The notes under the pieces: generated by a model
The model's database searches: none
The model's input: the letters and a program-made list of their open reading frames with translations, nothing else
What the model was told of the DNA's origin: nothing
Origin: Entoloma clypeatum
Lineage: Eukaryota; Basidiomycota; Agaricomycetes; Agaricales; Entolomataceae
Assembly (NCBI GenBank): GCA_963565915.1
Contig: OY751496.1
Span: 2,728,001 to 2,792,000 of the forward strand
Direction: 5' to 3'
DNA length: 64,000 bases
Program-made: the position numbers and the translations under genes
Shown here: one piece after another, positions 1 to 11,446 of the stretch
How positions within the stretch are numbered: position 1 is the stretch's first letter
Layout: each line of letters opens with the position of its first letter

Positions 1-84
1 GGGTATCTGTTGAGAACGAATACATAGAACAAAAAGTAGATATCTGAATAACAAGGAAAAATACGAATGGCCTTTGTGTAGTGA

Positions 85-1153
85 TACTGGAGCTCCCAGA
101 TTTCATGTCAGCTCCTGAAGGCCTGACATGCGGCGATATTTCTTGGGTGGATGACGTCAAGGTGTCCGGTGAGTGATTGCATGCTTTGCCATTGAACATT
201 GATGCGAGACATACAGGCAGAGGCGCAGGACATACGCGGTAAGCTACGCTTGAGTTGGTCAAGGGGATCTCACATCTATATTACCTCTTACAGACCGTAG
301 TTAGTGCATCCACATCTACTACGACAAGCCATGGTTTACATTTCAATTTGTGGATTTCTTCCATACAAGCTGATTTAATTTCTTGGGACCTTTCCTCCAT
401 GGATATTCCCAACATAGAGGAGAAACGACGCCTTGGAGCCACCGCCGTCTTCTTTTCGGTAAGTCCTCCCATCCAATCGCTTGTATCTAGGTCTGAGCCG
501 TTTTGCATCGCCGAAGATGATTATCCCTCGAAGTATTGATGTCAGATCGAATTTTATGTTCCCCTTGATACTATCCAGACTACTGTGCTGTGGCAATGTT
601 CTGCATCTATTCGTTTGGTTTGACTGGTGATGAGCTTTTTTTCCCGCTGTCTTGAACTCTTTTAGGAACCTCATCCCCACTCTCACCAATGATGCACCCT
701 CGCCTTTTCATGTTGGGGAGCCTTGGAGACTACCCAGAACAACATCCTCTCGATCTGGAGATCGTTCGACGCGGTTTTCGTCGCGCCTTGTACGCTCATT
801 CGGCGATTCACACTAGCTACCAGGGCCTTGACTGGATCCTTGTGTAAGTTATTTGTTCGTTGTTCTACCAACTTGAGCTGACCACAGCGGTTGATCTAGA
901 TCAGGATGCCATGATTCCAACAGCGACACTCAACCTCACTATACGATCTGCGCACTCAGACGCAACGGAACATCGCTGGGGACCCTCCACATCTATGGAA
1001 AGACCAAGTCCCAACTCTTCCATACGGCAAGGGAGAAGCCGTACTTGGGAGCAAGGAGCAGGACTTTCTACTAGCAGAGATTGTGGTCAGTCAACCGCAT
1101 CACAAGTTGAATCACCTTGCTCACAACGAGTGCTACTTTTGCTACTTTTTTGA
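85..1153 (+). CDS. Possible multi-exon gene fragment, 5' partial, unidentified
   Basis: A string of coding-like segments on the plus strand is separated by credible introns: donors at about 168 and 240, acceptors at about 222 and 296, and another donor near 460. The segments read ILELPDFMSAPEGL..., then TVVSASTSTTTSHG... and, further on, a stretch running to the stop at 1153. I do not recognise any domain and could not link all exons into one frame across 460-860. It could be the 3' part of a gene that starts outside the window, or a decayed gene. Confidence 0.25.
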
Positions 1154-1767
1154 AGGGCGATAATTTTTCGATGAAACGGCCCGCTAATGTATCGGCAAGT
1201 GGCTGCTAATCGGCCGCTTAGTGGCCCACTCGGTACATTGCAGGTGCGCAGTTTGATTGCGGGATTTCTTGCGAGATGGCGGCGTAACCCAGCAAATATT
1301 CATAATAGGGGACACATGTGTACTCTCGTTACAGGCTCTCTATGTACCCAGATTGCTTGTCTGCTGTGTAACCTAGTTGCGATATTGTTTGTGGGGCTGG
1401 TGTGTATCTAATCTAGTAATCTAATTGTTCTTTTTGTTACTTGCATCATCCATAACCAATCTCGTAATCAGAACAAAAAATGAGAAAAATGATATGATTA
1501 TGACATTGACTATAGTACGGCCCAGCAGACAAATGTACAACCCAGTTACTTAGTGAGCTACCATGCCAACGCGTCCTCTATAGCGCAATCAATTTGCGCT
1601 TATTTGTACGTGCAGGGTGCTTGTCAGCCTCGTACTGTCCCCAGACAGTGGTGTTAGCAGGCAATAAGTCACTGCGCCGTGTATTCTGACGTCTGGTCCC
1701 AGCTGCATAAACCAGTATTACATTCGACCGTCTTCAATGCTCTGACACTCGACCTTACCCAGAAACG
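1154..1767. other. Stretch without recognisable gene
   Basis: AT-richer, stop-rich DNA between two weak gene candidates. I see no repeat, RNA gene or domain here. Confidence 0.4.
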
Positions 1768-2136
1768 ATGCCGAACTCACTTCCTGAAGATAGTCCTTGC
1801 TCCTTCTCAGAAGTTTTCCGAGAGGACATACCGCGCAGTTTCGTGCTTCCGAGTCAGGACGTGCATGTTTACAATATCGACAACGCTATCAAACAAACGG
1901 ACTTTCCCCGTGAGGATGGATTCTCTCCCGCTGTGGAGTATAGGAAGACATTGGATCGTATTGCAGAGAAATCAAAAATCCTCGCAGACAGTGGAGGTGT
2001 GGGCTTTGCCGTATTATGCCGAGCATCTCATTCGGCCAATTCACCCCCCTTCGGTTGGCCTCGAGGTTTGACAGAAACTCTTGACACGGAATGGGAGTGT
2101 AGTTTGAGGAAAGGCGTCGATCCAGGAATTTGGTGA
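1768..2136 (+). CDS. Possible small unidentified gene
   Basis: An ATG-initiated ORF of 122 codons. The first 77 codons or so look coding (MPNSLPEDSPCSF..., acidic and polar composition), and a GT donor-like site lies near 1998, so the real product may be spliced. No domain, signal peptide or membrane segment is visible. The minus strand is also partly open, so this may be a chance ORF. Confidence 0.22.
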   Translation: MPNSLPEDSPCSFSEVFREDIPRSFVLPSQDVHVYNIDNAIKQTDFPREDGFSPAVEYRKTLDRIAEKSKILADSGGVGFAVLCRASHSANSPPFGWPRGLTETLDTEWECSLRKGVDPGIW

Positions 2137-2730
2137 CAAGCAGTGTGCGTCTCAAAGTTTTGAACACTTTCCGACCCTGATGTTCTTCGTCAACTCTTCA
2201 GGTCTAGTACTCGTCCTTCTAATGTCGATGAATAATATGCTCTCTTTCATGCGGCCCATGTTCACTTCCCTCTAATTCGCCCGCGCCAGATCCCTTCCCT
2301 TCAGTATTCAATCGCATCGCCAGGTCTTTTCGGATGCCATACGGGGGAATGTACGCCAGGCGGACCACATTCAAACCCGAGATTCGCGGTGTTATACTGC
2401 GCTCGCAAGCTAGGAATAATTTGAAATTAGGTACATATGGAAAACCAGGATCACATACTCTATTCCTCCGAGTCCTTTACAATGTTTCCGAATCAACTGC
2501 CAGAAGTTCATGAATCATATCGTCCTCGGTGCCGCCGAGTTTTTACAGTACCTACGGACTTTTTCAACTCAAAACGATCACCTATACATGTACTGGCAGT
2601 GATTGCGAGCGAAAGCTAGAAGGTAAGTTTTTAGCAAACTACATAGATCGGCTGTCCGGCCCGGGTATATTTCCCCGTGGTGACAACGTGACGCTCGCGT
2701 CTTTCACGAACTTCCAACACAGCGCTGAGC
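2137..2730. other. Upstream region of NDC1; no gene seen
   Basis: Only short overlapping ORFs in inconsistent frames are present. The stretch presumably holds the promoter and 5' UTR of the nucleoporin gene starting at 2731. Confidence 0.4.
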
Positions 2731-5132
2731 ATGGCGAGCTCATCGGCGCGCGCGACGCCGGTGAAGGCTATCCGCACGACTCTTGCGACAAGATCCTCTC
2801 CCTCCATACCTTTGTCCGCTCAAGCGTACGATCCCATCGTCAAAGCCGTCCTTCGACATCGTCTCGTGTCTAATATTTTCCTTCTTTCCGCCCTACATGC
2901 GTGGATCTTGGCTTCCGGGTTGGCAATCTGGGCTCGGGGAGGCTTCTCACTGTCTCGAGCAACGGGGACCCTCTTATTGCCGTTCCAGCCTTGGACATTG
3001 CTCGGAGCGTTTATCATCTGGATAGTTGCAGCTGTTCCACCAGTTGTACTCCGCAAGGTGTTTCTAACACGTAGGGGGTTGACTCTGCATCACGAAAACA
3101 TATTCTCATGATCTGTTACCTAGCACGCCGTATACCAGCAAGCTCCCCTGCAAAGTTGGTTGAAGCTGCATTGTCAAAGCCACAGACTTCTCGTGTTATC
3201 ATGGTGTATTTGCTATCTGCCGCTGCCACTCTTGCACTACACGTCATTGGGGCGTATTCTCTTGAGCCTACGACCCATGGAGACCCGAAGCTAAGCTTTT
3301 TTGTGAAGTCAAGGTAAGCTGAACCCGATATATGAACGTCATTCCGTCCACTCATTTGCCGCCTAGAAAGCACCCCTATTATCTGAATGGCCGTCTCCTC
3401 TTCCTTATCAGTACTCAAATCGCTGCGGCCCTCGTCTTTTCTCTTCGGATAATCATGCTCGACAGATTTGTATTTTGTTGGCCACAGACTGCTCCTGCTG
3501 TATGTCCCCGCGGTTTCTTGAACCAACTCTTTTGAATGACATCCTCAAAGGCCCAAAACCAAAAAAGGACACGACTAATAATCTTCAACTTCGTCCAGGC
3601 GGCAGTCATAGCAGCGATATTTGCTACACTTGTCGTGCCAATCGCCTCTTTCATCTTCGCTTTCGCCCGAGTGATGCTTCCAGTGCTATACCGACTTCCC
3701 CTGCTCCCCCGACTTCTCCGGCCTTTCACAGCCCACTTCCTTCGGGGATCGTGGACTGTATCCCTTCCGTTCACACACACCTTGCTATTGTGCAGGGCAT
3801 GGTTCGTGGCATATACAACGATATCTGTATGGGAGCTCTCCAACGTTCTCTTTGACGCATCTATCTATCAGGTAATTGTTATTATATGTGCATTTTTTTC
3901 ATTCCTGACCCCAAAATATCCACAGCCCATCGCAGGAGCATCAGCAACTCCAGAGCCCCATATCACTCTCGTGTCCGGTATCTCCTCATCTGACCCCATC
4001 TTCCGATATTTCGCATACACCGAACTCAAATCGCTAGCCTCCGACCATTCATCCTCGACATCCGCGATCCAGCGCGGCAACCTCTTCAATGACCAAAAGT
4101 ACAACCCGAGCCCGTGGTCTCACCTCGCGCGGGAGAGCCTCCTCCGTCTTGGCCACGACTACCAGCTTCTCCTTCGCAGAGGCGCACCACCACCATCGCC
4201 CCCAGCACCATCCGTTCCGGCACCCTCGTCTGCGGGTCTAACGCAGATCAAGGCGACCCCAGTTCCACTGATCCGGAAGCCGGTGTTCCAATCGGGGAAG
4301 CAGCCATCGTCACCCATGAAAGCCGTAGTTGATGGGCTGGCATCGGATGGGCCATTAGCGCAGGCGGTGGCGGCGGGGGCTGAGGCGGCGCATATTCCGG
4401 AGCTTTTCAGGTCCGTTGAGGCTGTAGTCTTGACGGCACCCGGTGTCAAGGAAGAAAAGCTCGCGCCCGTTGTCGCGAGCTGGACATCGCGTTTGTCGGG
4501 GTGGGTGAAGTCGAGCTTGTGGAGATTGTTGCCGGAACATGTTGCCCGATATATGGATGATCTGGGTGCGTGGTGGAGGAGGGAGAGGATAAGCAGAGTG
4601 GCGCAGACGTGCTGTCTACCGTATTCGGAGTTGGATATGGTGGCTGTTGAGGGTATGTTTTTTCCTTCTATGCTAGGGTTTTTGAATGCCTATGGGAACC
4701 GTTTCCTAAACAGTGTTGTCACATCTGGTCTGCGCGTCGCTGACGGAAGACAAGTACGGCGTGGTCCAGCGAGACATACCGAAGATCCTCGAGGCGATGC
4801 TGTCGTTCCTCTCAGCGGTCGAAGACTATCATGCGGAAGTGAAGGCGCTATACGTACCTCTGCAGTTTGAAGATAAAAATGTCACTGTCGAGGAGCTACG
4901 GAAGGCGGAAGTGGTGAGGGCCGATGTTGCATCTGCCTGTGAGGTTCTGGCTGGGGTCAACGATGGTGCGTCCTTTTGGTGTTGACCTTTGGGGTGTACT
5001 AAACTATGAATCTATTCAGGTTTGAAAGAGGGCGTGGCTCGGATAGTTCGAACATTTGGAGAGAAACTTCTAGCTTTCAAGTTTCCACCGCGGATCGCGG
5101 AGAAGCTGCAGCCTTTTTTAGAGTACTGTTGA
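2731..5132 (+). CDS. NDC1: Nucleoporin NDC1 (transmembrane ring of the nuclear pore)
   Basis: The spliced product is about 640 residues. Introns run approximately 3071-3123, 3314-3366, 3500-3550 and 3872-3926, with two more near 4654-4710 and 4970-5020; all join in frame. The N-terminal half has about six hydrophobic segments (for example near residues 45-65, 85-105, 145-160 and around positions 3590-3870). A proline/alanine-rich linker follows, and then a soluble C-terminal domain containing LVCASLTEDKYGVVQRDIP, which is characteristic of the fungal Ndc1 family. Ndc1 anchors nuclear pore complexes, and in yeasts the spindle pole body, in the nuclear envelope. The gene converges tail to tail with the next gene: its stop at 5132 is 12 bp from the opposing stop. 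The start is the first ATG of the open frame (MASSSARATPVK). Identification rests on topology and the C-terminal motif. Confidence 0.85.
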
Positions 5133-5144
5133 CATGTATTACTA

Positions 5145-6278
5145 TTACATAAGAATGGCCATTTCACGCTTCTGAATGATGCTCCTTCGAATGTCGTCCA
5201 ACTCGCGTTCTTGGTGGAGACGAATTTCCTTGAGCAACATGATCTCCTTTTTTCTTCCGACAGCTTCCAGCTCCTTGATTCTCAGTTCCTCCCTTTTTTG
5301 TTCCAGAGCTTCACGGCCTGTCCGCTCTTCCTCCTTCCGCGCTGCCTCGATTTCCAACGCGCGTTGTTTATATTCCACGCCGAGTTCTTCCAACTGGGCA
5401 GTCTCCTTCCCTTCGTTCTCTTTCAGCATCTTGACTCTCTCCATGATCGCAATCTCATCGTGAGTCTCAGCCCTCTCTGGCTCGCCGCTCCTGTCTTCGC
5501 TGATATATTCGTAATCCTTTTTCTTCAACGGCCGGGCGCCGGAGGCTAGCGGAGACGGACGGCGTGCAGGAACTCTCGGCCGGAGTTTATAACGTCGGTC
5601 GGGCGCTCGCAACTCCTGACTGCAAGACTGCACCTGCGTTTGACCTGCCAGGGCCTGACCCTCTGGACTGGGGGCACGTCCCAATTTACTCTCAATGGCG
5701 TGGCTGCAGTCGGCGGATGACGATGGTGCGCCCTTGATATGCGTCTCCGTGGGCGTGCTGCCGCGAACCGCCCTCGCCCGTTCCACCTCCTCCTCCACCG
5801 CCGCAATCTCCTTTGCTAACTTTCCAGTGCGTTCGATCATCTCCCGGGCCGATATGATATCTTTGCCGGAACGACGGAACAGCCGGCTGCGGACTTTCTG
5901 CAAGTTCGCCTTCCGGTACCACAACACGTCATCGTCGCTGCACCAGATAACCATGGTATTGTCGTTGGGGTGGAAAAGGGTAGGGTGTGAGATCGTCGCC
6001 GGACAGTGTGGCCCAACTCCAGTCGACCATTTTTTGACGCCCGGCCATTCGATCCAGGACGCGTACTTGACGAAGATGCGATACGCCCCGTGTGTTATAT
6101 CGATGTAGATATCGCCTGGTACTCCGAGCACATCGGATGGTGTCCCGTGGCCGCGGAACTGCGAGTACGATGTCAGATCACCCCCCGCGTCATAAGATCG
6201 TCGATGACGGGTCACTGTGACATCGGTACCCTGCGATGGAGCATTATTCGAACCTGGTCCTCCCGGGGCCGTATCCAT
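5145..6278 (-). CDS. Hypothetical basidiomycete protein with C-terminal coiled coil
   Basis: A single-exon ORF of 377 codons. I start it at the ATG at 6278 (MDTAPGGPGSNNAP); the open frame extends ten codons further upstream, but only to a GTG. The N-terminal part holds a compact, aromatic-rich block (GDIYIDITHGAYRIFVKY, then WIEWPGVKKW and the acidic MVIWCSDDDVLWYRK) that I associate with uncharacterised Agaricomycete proteins. The middle is low-complexity and basic (RRYKLRPRVPARRPSP). The last 110 residues or so are a charged heptad-rich helix (EEERTGREALEQKREELRIK), a likely coiled coil. No signal peptide or membrane segment is visible. It ends 12 bp from the NDC1 stop, so the two 3' UTRs must overlap. 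Function unknown. Confidence 0.72.
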   Translation of the reverse strand: MDTAPGGPGSNNAPSQGTDVTVTRHRRSYDAGGDLTSYSQFRGHGTPSDVLGVPGDIYIDITHGAYRIFVKYASWIEWPGVKKWSTGVGPHCPATISHPTLFHPNDNTMVIWCSDDDVLWYRKANLQKVRSRLFRRSGKDIISAREMIERTGKLAKEIAAVEEEVERARAVRGSTPTETHIKGAPSSSADCSHAIESKLGRAPSPEGQALAGQTQVQSCSQELRAPDRRYKLRPRVPARRPSPLASGARPLKKKDYEYISEDRSGEPERAETHDEIAIMERVKMLKENEGKETAQLEELGVEYKQRALEIEAARKEEERTGREALEQKREELRIKELEAVGRKKEIMLLKEIRLHQERELDDIRRSIIQKREMAILM

Positions 6279-7547
6279 TGCTGAGAGGCTGCGATGGCGA
6301 GATGGCACCGTGGGGGCGATTGGGAATAGATCTGACTGGTGAGCGCCGAATAGCTGATGTTGATGAAGTATCAGATTGTAGATTGCTGATCAATTCATAT
6401 ATATCGGTGATGCGTTTCAATTATCACAATCCCCAACCTTCCATGACATTCCCCCACGCCCTTCCGCAGAACCAGCTCATCCGAACGCCGATCCTTCTTT
6501 GACCTCGCACCGCCATCTAAAGGATCACGCGTCTGCAATAACCCTGCGGCTTCTCGCTCGTCCACGGTTGAGGGAGGTTCGAGCGCTCGTCCCCTGCGCC
6601 TTGTCCGCCAGAGATGCCGAAGGCCATGCCATATCCTTTCGCGGAGGCTTGTCTCGCGGACTCGTAAATGTTGGCTTTCTTGGGCAGCGCGGCGCGATGT
6701 TGCAGTCGACGTCCGAGCTTTGACAAGTCCGAGCTATTATTGTTTGGTTGCCTTAAAGGGAACGTTCAATTGGTTCTTGCGAGCGTTCGTCGGCCTTGAT
6801 CTCGACCATTGCGAAGTGGTCGCGTCGTGCAGGCCATACGGCTTTGCGAGAGGTCGCAAAACTAGCACCGCGCTCGTTCGCATCCTTTTAGTCTTTAAAG
6901 GGGCCGTCGTCGTCGCCGTCACCCTTCATCGCATGTGCGTGGAGGACGTTCAGGGTGCTTGCTGTGGAATGGTGGAGAAGGGGGACGAGGTAAGCGTGAA
7001 CTGCAGGCTCAGGGGAACGGGGTGGATGAGAACAGGAATAGGAGGGCCGTCGACAGGACGCTGGAAAGGCGGCGGATTGTTTACAGCTCCGAGCTCAAAG
7101 GGTACCGGTAAACATCGAACACCAAATGTAGTTGTTGAAAGGTTTCTGCCACTGGCAGTGGTTCAATCTGTCGAACATGGAAAACCCTTCCTTCAGCGCC
7201 ACTGGTGTTTCGTTCCATTTCAGTTTGCAGGGCCCCTACGCTCACCTTAGGGACCCAAGAAATGGGAAGGAGAAGAAGAGTGGAGGAGACGAATAGACTC
7301 GAAGTGGAGAAGAAGAGAGCTAGTATCGTGCCTGGATCCTTTTAGAGAATGTTTTGAAGAGTGACACATTGTTCAGTCGGAGAATTATATATCTATGTTG
7401 TTTGATAAAGGTCCGGAATCAAGTCTGGCTAGATACTATATCTATGAGGGGGGCAGCATGCACATAGCGACCAAGTATGTAAGACCACACCCCATGTTGC
7501 GTACGGCAAAACGAGTGGCATCATTCAAAGTGATGAGTGAAGAACGT
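6279..7547. other. Intergenic region, no supported gene
   Basis: Several ORFs lie here (the longest plus-strand one at 6720-7250), but they are arginine/tryptophan-rich frame readings with no recognisable domain. I treat this stretch as promoter and intergenic DNA between the coiled-coil gene and the DUF5648 gene. Confidence 0.4.
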
Positions 7548-8166
7548 TCACGAAGGCACGATAACGTAGCCAAGCGTACCGGCGTCCTTATAGCCAGCCA
7601 TCAGGACCAACGCTCTTTCAGCCGCATCATGGGTTAACAAGTGGGCGGTTTCTCTTTGACTGTATAAGCGAAAGAGCGGCAACACTTTGAACCCTTGATA
7701 TACACAATGTCCATTCTGGAGGAGGTAGCCTATTGGGCTCTGATCCGAGTGCGAGTCACGGTATCCCGCACTGGCTGCAATATGCTTGTCGTCGCCGGTA
7801 GTTGTGTAGGTGTGGTCGGTCTGGGACTCGAGATATAACCGGTGAAGAGGGATGGTGCCGGCAACCTGCTTATGGAAGATATTGCCTACTGAGCCCTTGC
7901 GTTGGTATGCGGCGGAGGTAACGATCCCGTTGATCTCTTTGTCGGCTGTGGAATAGAAATGGTCCGCCCCGGGCTTGTCTGCTCGGAACAAAGGAATGGC
8001 ATCTGACGGCCGCTGAGGGCAAGTTGCCCCAGCCTGGGGATACGGTCAAGGTCAGCTGGGAAGCCATAGTATATTGATGTACCTTGACATTGAGGGAGGG
8101 AAAAGCGGCCAAAATTGGGTTAGCGACGAAGGTCAAGACGGCGGTAAGAGATAACAAGAGTTTCAT
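7548..8166 (-). CDS. Small secreted protein with DUF5648 repeats
   Basis: Two exons separated by a 49-bp intron (8034-8082) encode about 189 residues. The N-terminus MKLLLSLTAVLTFVANPILA is a textbook signal peptide, so the protein is probably secreted. The mature part repeats the DUF5648 signature three times: PLFRADKPGADHFYSTA, then PLHRLYLESQTDHTYTT, then PLFRLYSQRETAHLLTHD. Each copy is followed by a GY segment. This pattern (P-L-x-R-L/A-Y ... D-H-F/T-Y-T) matches a family of beta-propeller-like or lectin-like extracellular repeats found in many basidiomycetes and bacteria. Biochemical function is not established. The ATG at 8166 is chosen because it creates the signal peptide. Confidence 0.8.
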
Positions 8167-9009
8167 GATAGCTTTGATGTGTGAGGAGGGTGCGAGGAGG
8201 GTAGTTGTAGCTTGTGCCTTGTGTTCGCAGATGGAAAACAGTAAACCTTTATACCAGTGGAAACCTCTGGTAAAGCGGGGACCGCACGAGGTGGCAGGTA
8301 TGCTAGGGCGAACAGCGGGCGGAATCTCGGAACGCAACATCCTCCCAAACATATATATCGGGTATTGTGTGAGGGGGGAGCCTTTGGGAAGGAAACCGCT
8401 TATAGGCACTGTAAAAGAAGCTCTGTTCTGTGTGTCAGTGGGTGGGTCCAAGAACATACGGTACGAACGTTGTCGAAATGCTCCCTTCTCTCCAATACGC
8501 GACAAAAAACACATACTTCAAGTTCCACGACTTGAAGTTCTGTGCGGACGATCCACGCAATCTCATCGAAGAACAAGTAAATGTTTTATCACTGCTGTCG
8601 TTGTAGTGACCTCAGACAGAACCAGACGACGGTTGGCTGTCGAATTTGCCTGACGACGGGCTTCCAGTCGAGTTGCCGAGCTTCTTCCACTCCGTCTGGT
8701 TGGGCGGGCATGCAATGGGTTACCCAGCATTTACAAGGGGCGGATTAAAGTGTGGAAGGTTGGAGAAGAGACGAAGAGTCGACATGACCGGTCATTAAAG
8801 AGTTCATTCCGAACTATCTTATGTATTTTGATTCTACAAAATTCCCAAGGCAAACGTGGATGTGTTACGAAGCAGGGGCCGCTGCTTTTCAGCGGCATGC
8901 GCCGCTATGCCTGGCGAGGGGACAGCACCATTCTCCAGGACCACCTGCGCATTCTTCCCTTTACCCGGCGGAGGCGGGTGATACACCTTTTCCTACACAA
9001 AGTCAATAC
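8167..9009. other. Intergenic region, no supported gene
   Basis: ORFs present here extend into or shadow the tyrosyl-tRNA synthetase gene or the DUF5648 promoter. I see no independent gene, repeat or RNA. Confidence 0.4.
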
Positions 9010-10510
9010 CTATACCGAAGAGCAAAAGCCTTGCAGACCGACCTTCTTCTTCTTCTTCCCTTCAGCAGCCTTGGCATTCGGATCAGGGTATGCCAGCTTC
9101 TCCACTCTCTGCCATTCCTCATTCGCCTCAAACGCACTCCTAATCGGCTCCAACAAATCTACAATTCCACTCGCCACCGCCGCCTTCAGATCCTTCGGAT
9201 GCAGTTCCTTCTCCCTAAAGCTCCTCTCCACCTCCTCAAACGTCCTATAATGCAATGACCCCCCAAACTTCTCGTCCCTCACCACGCTGAACACCGTCCC
9301 TTCCGGCGCGCCCTCCCCGACAAACGGCTTCGGAACGTCCCCGCTGCCCTGCACCACCAACACCGGGTCTTCCCTACTCAGTCGCGCAATGCGCATCTGC
9401 GAGATCGGGATGAGCACCGCCTGCACGAACGCGAGCACGCCGTTCTCCTCGACGTTGCCCTCCTCGCAGAACGCGAGCTTTATCTTCCTGCGCACGGCCT
9501 CAGGTGTGTCGAGGAAGTCGATCTTCGAGTTCGGGTCGGACGAGGACATCTTCCCGCCCGCGAGCCCCGGGACCATCGCGTTCATCAGGTGCGCGCGTTT
9601 GCGGTAACCGAGGCGCGGGAGGTAGAGCTCGGCAAAGGTGAAGATTTTGCGCTAAGAAAAGTTGTAAGTTTTTTTTTTCAAACACATGTGAGAGAAGGGG
9701 GGGGGGGGTTGTGAAGACGATGTACCTGATCGACACCCCCGAATTGAAAATCCACATCTAGGTACTGCTCGTCGAGAGCCTGCAGCCCAGGGTATAGCAG
9801 CCCGCTCAGCAGCGGGCTCTCCACCTGCTTCACCACCTCGGCCCCCGCTTTCTTTGCATCGTGCTCCGTGACGGTTGCGCACAGCCTGTAGTTGTCCATG
9901 TTGTACTCTTTTGAGAGCTGGTAGGACGATCCTTCGACAAAGGTCAGCTTGGAGATGGGTATGCCGAGCGACGTGAAGACGGCGATGAGAAGGTGTTCGT
10001 AGTACTTCGTGCGGTGCGCAACGAGTTCGAGGGGCGCTTTGAGGTTGTCAAGGAATGCGTGGACATCTGGTATGTAGCACAGCGATGTGTCACGAAGATT
10101 GTCAGAAAGAGGGGTCGACGCTTGCCTGCCAACAATATTTTGACCTCAGGGGGAGATGTTAAGATCGTCGTTTTAAAACGAACAACGACGATTCGCTCAC
10201 TTCGACCCCTGCGTGCAGAAAATCTGCAATCTTCGTCAGGGCCACAAAGTACCCGATGTGTGCTGTGGAACCCGTGGAATTCAGCTCTTTTCCTTCTCAT
10301 TCAAAGACCTGACATACGTCTTCCCGTTGGCGCCGTCCCTAATTTTTCAGTTTAGACGCTGCATCTCAAAATCTAGAGAGAGCACGCACCCCAGTAGCAC
10401 TTCGGTGCCCGTCCCTCTGCAAGAATCGCCTTGATCGACTCGCCGCCGAGGACCTCCTGCAGTCTCCTGGTTATAAGCTCGTACTTTTCGTCTGCGGATG
10501 TCGAAGCCAT
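9010..10510 (-). CDS. TYS1: Cytosolic tyrosyl-tRNA synthetase
   Basis: A class Ic aminoacyl-tRNA synthetase that charges tRNA-Tyr in the cytosol. The spliced product is roughly 390 residues, the usual size for the eukaryotic cytosolic form. Exon 1 begins at the ATG at 10510 ([20 protein letters not shown]) and ends in APKCYWG. A tiny second exon carries TAPTGR, and the third continues [15 protein letters not shown], which supplies the HIGH-like motif PHIG. Later come KYYEHLL, the tyrosine-binding region GGVDQ, and [15 protein letters not shown] with the catalytic KMSSS loop. The C-terminus is lysine-rich. At least four introns are present. The one ending near 10070 appears to use a GC donor (GGCAAGC on the coding strand). 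The intron at about 9655-9725 contains an unusual long poly-G/poly-C run next to a poly-A run. Confidence 0.95.
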
Positions 10511-11446
10511 CCTGGAGGGTAGAGGGGGGGGATGGTATTGATAGATCGCGTGAGTCAAGATCACAATTGATCACATGTTTGCCACAACCCTTAGATCCAA
10601 ATTTACAGTACATTTATCTGTCCGTCGTCCGACGTCCTCGTCGCCTCGAGAAGGCGTTCTAAACCACCTGTCAAGGTCTTTCAGGGTACGTCCAAGGCCC
10701 ACGAAGTGTGGACCTGCTCGACCGCAAAACCGATTAAGTAGGGGGGAGACTTCGTAAGTACAATGCGGTCCCATTACTTACGACTCGGAGTCGTTGAACT
10801 TTAGTGCCATTTCGCCGGATTGGGGCATCGAGATAAATGGAATTCAGTCATACGAGGGGGAAGGAAGAGCACGCTACCACGCATCGTGGCGGACTTGGTA
10901 ATTATCCAAGTATCGGTATGTTCACTTTTATGACTGGGAAGACTTCATATTACACACCCCAAAATACTGTATGTCGCATCTTTGCTTTTACTTAACACTA
11001 TGATGGTGTCTTCAGGCTGGGATTCGGCGGGAGGTACATCGTGCTGCCTCCAGGTTCGAGGCAACCTCCCTTCTCGCCCACGCTCACAATCCCACTTGCC
11101 CAATCGAGGTCCCACAGCCAGACCCACCCGTTGTACGCCCCGCTCCGACTTGATATGAGCCGGCGGAGCCGAGGCGGTCTGGCTTCGTGGGTGTAAAAGT
11201 AGATAGCAGAAGAGAGGGAGGAGAGCCCGAAAATGTACTACGATTGCAGACCCCATTTTCTGTGTCCTACAGACGGATCTAGTCCCGCTTTGGTGGTGGG
11301 TGAGATCTCATCAGCAGGTGGGACCGGTGGAGCGTTGCGAGGGATTTGTAGGACGATTTGGGCGTCGGTGAGGATGTTCGCCTGCTCCATTTGTTTGTGG
11401 AAGGTTAAATTGTATAATTGCTTTGGATGTACGTGTAACATCATTT
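10511..11446. other. Region with possible small unidentified minus-strand gene
   Basis: Between about 11003 and 11444 the minus strand has two coding-like pieces: one reading LTFHKQMEQANILTDAQIV, and downstream one reading AYNGWVWLWDLDWASGIV and ending at a stop near 11001. They might be exons of one small gene, but I recognise no family and could not confirm the join. The rest (10511-11000) looks non-coding. Confidence 0.3.

Noticed and set aside
6720..7250. A 176-codon ORF as a gene
   Set aside because: It has no recognisable domain and an odd amino-acid composition, and it lies in an intergenic stretch.
8750..9258. Plus-strand ORFs opposite the tyrosyl-tRNA synthetase
   Set aside because: They are antisense shadows of the conserved C-terminal exon of TYS1.
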